Assembly: GCA_025965815.1 (NCBI GenBank)
Contig: JAOPWF010000816.1
Location: 1-12,779, forward strand
From: Mycobacterium sp.
GTDB taxonomy: Bacteria; Actinomycetota; Actinomycetes; Mycobacteriales; Mycobacteriaceae
Direction of reading: 5' to 3'
DNA length: 12,779 nt
The position numbers and the translations under genes are program-made. Below, in pieces: positions 9,611 through 12,779 of the stretch; position 1 is the stretch's first letter, and each line of letters begins with the position of its first letter. The notes beneath the pieces were generated by a model. The model was given only the letters and a program-made list of their open reading frames with translations. It ran no database searches and was not told where the DNA came from.

Positions 9611-10417
9611 ATGGCAGGACTGCTCGAAGGTAAACGGATTCTGGTCACCGGGATCATCACCGACGCGTCGATCGGCTTCCACATCGCGCGGGTCGCCCAG
9701 GAACAGGGCGCGGAGTTGGTGCTGACCGGCTTCGACCGGATGCGGCTGATCCAGCGCATCGCCGACCGGCTGCCGAATCCCGCGCCGCTGCTCGAACTCG
9801 ACGTCCAGAATGACGAGCACCTTGCCACCCTGGCCGATCGGGTCACCGAGGTGATCGGCGATGGCAACAAACTAGATGGTGTCGTGCACTCCATCGGCTT
9901 CATGCCGCGCAGTGGGATGGGCGAGTTCCCGTTCTTCGATGCGCCTTTCGAGGATGTCGCCAAGGGCATCCACATCTCCGCCTACTCCTACGCCTCGCTG
10001 GCCAAGGCGTTGCTACCGATCCTGAACCCCGGATCCGGGATCGTCGGAATGGACTTCGACCCGACGCGCGCGATGCCGTTCTACAACTGGATGACGGTGG
10101 CCAAGAGCGCGCTGGAGTCGGTGAACCGGTTTGTCGCCCGCGAGGCCGGCAAATACGGCGTCCGGTCGAATCTGGTTGCGGCAGGCCCTATCCGGACGCT
10201 CGCGATGAGTGCGATCGTCGGCGCGGGCATCGCCGGCGTCAGCGACGAACTGCAGCTGCTCGAGGAGGGCTGGGACCAGCGCGCGCCGATGGGATGGAAC
10301 ATGAAGGACGCGACACCGGTGGCAAAAACGGTGTGCGCGTTGCTGTCCGACTGGCTGCCGGCCACCACCGGAACCATCATCTTCGCCGACGGCGGCGCCC
10401 ACACCCAGTTGCTCTGA
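9611..10417 (+). CDS. inhA: NADH-dependent enoyl-ACP reductase InhA
   Basis: Catalyses the last reduction of each FAS-II cycle, from trans-2-enoyl-ACP to acyl-ACP, using NADH. It is the target of isoniazid-NAD and ethionamide-NAD adducts. The product has 268 residues (M. tuberculosis: 269). The [17 protein letters not shown]-binding loop includes Ile21. Ser94 (VVHSIGF), Phe149, Tyr158 and Lys165 keep the numbering of the tuberculosis enzyme, so known resistance positions Ile21 and Ser94 are wild-type. Residue 157, next to the catalytic Tyr, is Phe where Ala is usual. The substrate-binding loop ([10 protein letters not shown]) is one residue shorter. AAGGA (9601-9605) precedes the ATG by 5 nt. 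It is co-transcribed with fabG1, and its TGA overlaps the ATG of hemH (TGATG). Confidence 0.97.
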   Translation: MAGLLEGKRILVTGIITDASIGFHIARVAQEQGAELVLTGFDRMRLIQRIADRLPNPAPLLELDVQNDEHLATLADRVTEVIGDGNKLDGVVHSIGFMPRSGMGEFPFFDAPFEDVAKGIHISAYSYASLAKALLPILNPGSGIVGMDFDPTRAMPFYNWMTVAKSALESVNRFVAREAGKYGVRSNLVAAGPIRTLAMSAIVGAGIAGVSDELQLLEEGWDQRAPMGWNMKDATPVAKTVCALLSDWLPATTGTIIFADGGAHTQLL

Positions 10418-11460
10418 TGCGATTCGACGCCGTTCTGCTGCTGTCGTTCGGCGGACCCGAAGGCCCCGAACAGGTCCGGCCGTTCCTGGAGAACGTCACC
10501 CGCGGACGCGGGATCCCGCCGGAGCGGCTCGACGAGGTCGCCGAGCACTACCTGCATTTCGGCGGGGTGTCGCCGATCAACGGCATCAACCGCGAACTGA
10601 TCAAGGCACTGCACGCCGAGTTCATCGAGAGCGGCGCCGACCTGCCCATCTACTTCGGGAACCGCAACTGGGAGCCCTATGTCGAGGATGCCGTTTCGGC
10701 CATGCGGGAGAACCGCATTCGGCGGGCAGCGGTGTTCACCACGTCGGCCTGGGCCGGCTACTCCAGTTGCACGCAGTACGTCGAGGACATCGCCCGGGCG
10801 CGGCGCGTCGTGGGCGAGTATGCCCCGGACCTGGTCAAGCTTCGACACTATTTCGACCACCCGCTGCTAGTGGAGATGTTCGCCGACGCAATAGCGGCCG
10901 CCGCCGAGACACTGCCCGCGGAGTTGCGGGTCGGGGCGCGGCTGGTGTTCACCGCGCACTCCATCCCGGTGGCCGCCGACGATCGTTACGGCCCCAACCT
11001 GTACAGCCGCCAGGTGGCCTACGCCTCGCGGCTGGTCGCCGCGGCCGCGGACTACCCGGACTTCGATCTGGTCTGGCAGTCACGGTCGGGGCCGCCGCAG
11101 GTGCCGTGGCTGGAGCCCGACGTCGGCGACCACCTGACGGCGCTGGCCGCTGCCGGCACCAAGGCCGTCATCGTGTGCCCGATCGGCTTCGTCGCCGACC
11201 ACATCGAGGTGGTGTGGGACCTGGACAGCGAGCTTCGTCAGCAGGCCGACGAGCTGGGCATCGCGCTGGCCCGGGCGTCCACGCCAAACGCCGACCGCCG
11301 GTTCGCCAGGCTGGCCAAGGACCTCATCGACGAGCTGCGCTACGACCGTGAGCCGGCGCGGGTGGTGGGGCCGGACCCGGTGTGCGGCTGCGGCCCCAGC
11401 CTCAACGGCGGGCCGTGCATCACGTCGCCGCACTGCTGTGTGAGCCGCGAGGGCGGCTAG
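10417..11460 (+). CDS. hemH: Ferrochelatase (coproporphyrin ferrochelatase type)
   Basis: Inserts Fe2+ into a porphyrin; also called hemZ or cpfC. Actinobacteria use the coproporphyrin-dependent haem route, so the expected substrate is coproporphyrin III. The product has 347 residues. The N-terminal [18 protein letters not shown] block is typical. The catalytic His181 lies in TAHSIP and an acidic Glu264 in [10 protein letters not shown]. The C-terminus has a cysteine cluster (Cys323, 325, 334, 340, 341). Mycobacterial and some other bacterial ferrochelatases bind a [2Fe-2S] cluster through C-terminal cysteines; which of these five serve is not decided here. The ATG overlaps the inhA stop (TGATG) with no ribosome site, so it is translationally coupled. 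It ends in TAG inside a hairpin shared with the convergent gene. Confidence 0.95.
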   Translation: MRFDAVLLLSFGGPEGPEQVRPFLENVTRGRGIPPERLDEVAEHYLHFGGVSPINGINRELIKALHAEFIESGADLPIYFGNRNWEPYVEDAVSAMRENRIRRAAVFTTSAWAGYSSCTQYVEDIARARRVVGEYAPDLVKLRHYFDHPLLVEMFADAIAAAAETLPAELRVGARLVFTAHSIPVAADDRYGPNLYSRQVAYASRLVAAAADYPDFDLVWQSRSGPPQVPWLEPDVGDHLTALAAAGTKAVIVCPIGFVADHIEVVWDLDSELRQQADELGIALARASTPNADRRFARLAKDLIDELRYDREPARVVGPDPVCGCGPSLNGGPCITSPHCCVSREGG

Positions 11461-11476
11461 CGAAGCTAGGGCCGCC
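11452..11476. terminator. Shared hairpin between convergent hemH and the Rv1486c homologue
   Basis: GGCGGCTAGC (11452-11461), loop GAA, then GCTA-gg-GCCGCC (11465-11476) form a 10-bp stem with a 2-nt bulge. It contains both stop codons: TAG of hemH and CTA (TAG on the minus strand) of the opposing gene. They base-pair with each other. It has no T-run, but mycobacteria often use such tailless hairpins. It could serve as a bidirectional terminator, although it is partly coding. Confidence 0.5.
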
Positions 11477-12323
11477 AGGCTGACTGCAGGATCGCGTTGA
11501 CCGCCGCGATGCGGGCTGAGCGCACCACCCCGACCAGCGGCCGCAGGGCCTCGTTGGCGATCTGCGCCTCCGACGAGGTCTGGGTCGCGATCGGCATCAG
11601 TCCCGCGCTCACGGTGATGATCGCGTCGATGTGGGCGGCGTTCTCCAGGACCCGCAGCGCCCGCGACGGTGCGTGGTCGGGGGCCCGGTGATGGCCCGCC
11701 GATTGCAGTACCTGCTCGACCAGCCCGCGCGGGTCGGCGACGTCCACCCCGCCGCTAATGGCGCGGATGGCGGTCAGCGCGTCCGCCGCCGAGCGCACCG
11801 CTGACCGCAGCTCGTATTCGGCCTCGCCGAGGTCGAGATGGTCGACGATCGGTGCGGCGGGAATCGAGTACACCGTCCACGACAACGCGCACAGATCGGG
11901 CACCATGTCGTCGTCGTCGGAGTCGTCGTATTCGAAGTCGGGCACCATGCCAACCACCGAGGTCGGGTCGTGTGGATCGGCCACGACGACGGCCTCGCCT
12001 GCGCCGATTGCATCGCGCTGAAACTGTGTGCCGGCTGGGAGTCCGCGAACGTCACCGGGCACCGGCAATACCACGCTGATGGCCGGTGCCGGCCTGCGGT
12101 GCCGACCCGCCGCGGTGCGCACCGTCTGCAGCAGGGAGACGGCTCCCGCGTCGTCGAGATCGGGCCACGGCAGACCCGTGTGGCCTGCGGCGACGGCATC
12201 GTACGCGGTCACGGAATGTCTTGGTGCCCATTGCGATAGCGCATCGAGCACGTCGTCAGGCGCGGCCGCACCGGCAAGCCAGGCGTTGGCCCACATCGAC
12301 AGGGAAACACTAGGGCACCACAT
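11466..12323 (-). CDS. Conserved mycobacterial protein, Rv1486c homologue, function unknown
   Basis: A 285-residue protein beginning [18 protein letters not shown], matching what I recall of M. tuberculosis Rv1486c. There is no signal peptide or clear membrane helix. Visible features are a hydrophobic [18 protein letters not shown] block (84-101), a very acidic insert (129-139, Asp-rich) and an Ala-rich helical C-terminal half. No catalytic motif is recognised. It lies convergent to hemH with only 5 nt between stop codons, and divergent from the nfeD-like gene. The ATG at 12323 has no ribosome site but lies 9 nt after a -10-like TACACT, suggesting a leaderless or nearly leaderless message. 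A downstream in-frame ATG (residue 10) is the alternative start. Known only as a conserved hypothetical; I assign no role. Confidence 0.85.
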   Translation of the reverse strand: MWCPSVSLSMWANAWLAGAAAPDDVLDALSQWAPRHSVTAYDAVAAGHTGLPWPDLDDAGAVSLLQTVRTAAGRHRRPAPAISVVLPVPGDVRGLPAGTQFQRDAIGAGEAVVVADPHDPTSVVGMVPDFEYDDSDDDDMVPDLCALSWTVYSIPAAPIVDHLDLGEAEYELRSAVRSAADALTAIRAISGGVDVADPRGLVEQVLQSAGHHRAPDHAPSRALRVLENAAHIDAIITVSAGLMPIATQTSSEAQIANEALRPLVGVVRSARIAAVNAILQSAWRP

Positions 12324-12332
12324 GATGCTCGC

Positions 12333-12338
12333 AGTGTA
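12333..12338 (-). promoter_or_regulatory. Candidate -10 of the Rv1486c homologue
   Basis: On the minus strand this reads TACACT, 9 nt before the ATG at 12323. The start point would fall within a few nucleotides of the start codon, so the message would have little or no leader. No -35 is recognisable. Confidence 0.35.
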
Positions 12339-12370
12339 GTTGTTAGCCGCGGAGAGGGCGGACTTCGCAG

Positions 12371-12376
12371 TAGGCT
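12371..12376 (+). promoter_or_regulatory. Candidate -10 of the nfeD-like gene, leaderless
   Basis: TAGGCT followed by 6 nt and the ATG at 12383 gives the same layout as the fabG1 promoter (TAGGTT, 7 nt, GTG). Transcription would begin at the start codon. There is no Shine-Dalgarno in the short upstream region. This promoter is divergent from that of the Rv1486c homologue, with the two -10s about 33 nt apart. Confidence 0.45.
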
Positions 12377-12382
12377 GACGCC

Positions 12383-12779
12383 ATGCCCGTGCCTCTGATC
12401 TGGCTCATCGTCGCGCTGGCGTTCGCTGGGGCCGAAGTGCTGACCGGCGACATGTTCCTGTTGATGCTCGGCGGCGGAGCCCTGGCCGCGGCCGGATCCA
12501 GCTTTCTTTTCGACTGGCCGATCTGGGCCGACGGAGCTGTCTTTCTGATCGTGTCGGTGCTGCTGCTGGCGCTGGTTCGCCCGGCACTGCGCCGACGGCT
12601 CACCTCGGGTGAGGCACTCACCACCGGCATCAAGGCGCTGGAAGGCAAGAGCGCGCTGGTGCTGGACCGCGTCGGCCGTCACGAGGGTCAGGTCAAACTC
12701 GACGGCGAAGTCTGGACGGCACGCCCGTTCAACGACAACGATGTTTACGAGCCGGGCGACCTGGTGACCGTCATGCGGA
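12383..12779 (+). CDS. Short NfeD-type membrane protein (Rv1487 homologue), 3'-truncated
   Basis: The first 132 codons, open to the end of the window; from the family length near 144 only the last dozen or so residues are missing. An N-terminal hydrophobic region has two or three helices: [16 protein letters not shown] (1-16), a short [13 protein letters not shown] segment, and [15 protein letters not shown] (about 51-65). A basic RPALRRRL stop-transfer follows. The C-terminal part ([36 protein letters not shown]) is the NfeD OB-fold. Such proteins are encoded with, and partner, SPFH/stomatin-like slipins in membrane microdomains. In M. tuberculosis the next gene, Rv1488, is such a slipin; here it would lie beyond the window. 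The ATG start is supported by the adjacent TAGGCT -10 and the match to Rv1487. Confidence 0.92.
   Translation, partial: MPVPLIWLIVALAFAGAEVLTGDMFLLMLGGGALAAAGSSFLFDWPIWADGAVFLIVSVLLLALVRPALRRRLTSGEALTTGIKALEGKSALVLDRVGRHEGQVKLDGEVWTARPFNDNDVYEPGDLVTVMR

Noticed and set aside
10294..10416. Upstream extension of hemH to 10294
   Set aside because: It overlaps the end of inhA out of frame. The ATG at 10417, overlapping the inhA stop, gives the conserved [18 protein letters not shown] start.

Overview
The window is a conserved housekeeping stretch from a high-GC actinobacterium, almost certainly a Mycobacterium (sensu lato). Gene order and protein sequence follow, from memory, the M. tuberculosis Rv1475c to Rv1487 interval: acn(-), Rv1476, ripA, ripB, moxR1, Rv1480, Rv1481, fabG1, inhA, hemH, Rv1486c(-), nfeD-like Rv1487. 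The species cannot be named. The FabG1 sequence, and the missing Rv1482c homologue between Rv1481 and fabG1, argue against the M. tuberculosis complex.

Layout. (1) 1-2246, minus: aconitase, missing its C-terminal part at the window edge. A promoter and an AcnR-type inverted repeat lie upstream of it at 2301-2323. (2) 2449-2979: small membrane-anchored protein of the Rv1476 family. (3) 3190-5339: two secreted NlpC/P60 peptidoglycan endopeptidases, ripA and ripB, behind an AT-rich, palindrome-containing control region. (4) 5472-8707: MoxR AAA+ ATPase, DUF58 protein and membrane VWA protein, a classic MoxR module. (5) 8787-11460: fabG1-inhA-hemH, with a probable leaderless promoter in front of fabG1. 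fabG1 and inhA encode two reductases of the FAS-II (mycolic acid) elongation cycle, and hemH encodes the ferrochelatase. (6) 11466-12323, minus: an uncharacterised conserved protein converging on hemH. (7) 12383 to the end: a short NfeD-type membrane protein, lacking only its C-terminus.

The genes link central metabolism (aconitase), cell separation (RipA/RipB), a probable chaperone module (MoxR1/DUF58/VWA), mycolate synthesis and haem synthesis. Translational coupling by overlapping stop/start codons occurs at moxR1-Rv1480 and inhA-hemH.

The most unusual element is the 105-nt gap between the DUF58 gene and the VWA gene (7595-7699). It holds a degenerate 14-bp tandem repeat (core GAAATGACA). 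Five mini-ORFs of 2 to 13 codons run through it in an unbroken relay: each stop codon overlaps the next start codon, from the DUF58 stop to the VWA start. Removing 109 nt (7591-7699) would restore a direct ATGA overlap between the two genes. This looks like an insertion at a coupling site, analogous to mycobacterial MIRU elements but with an apparently different repeat unit.
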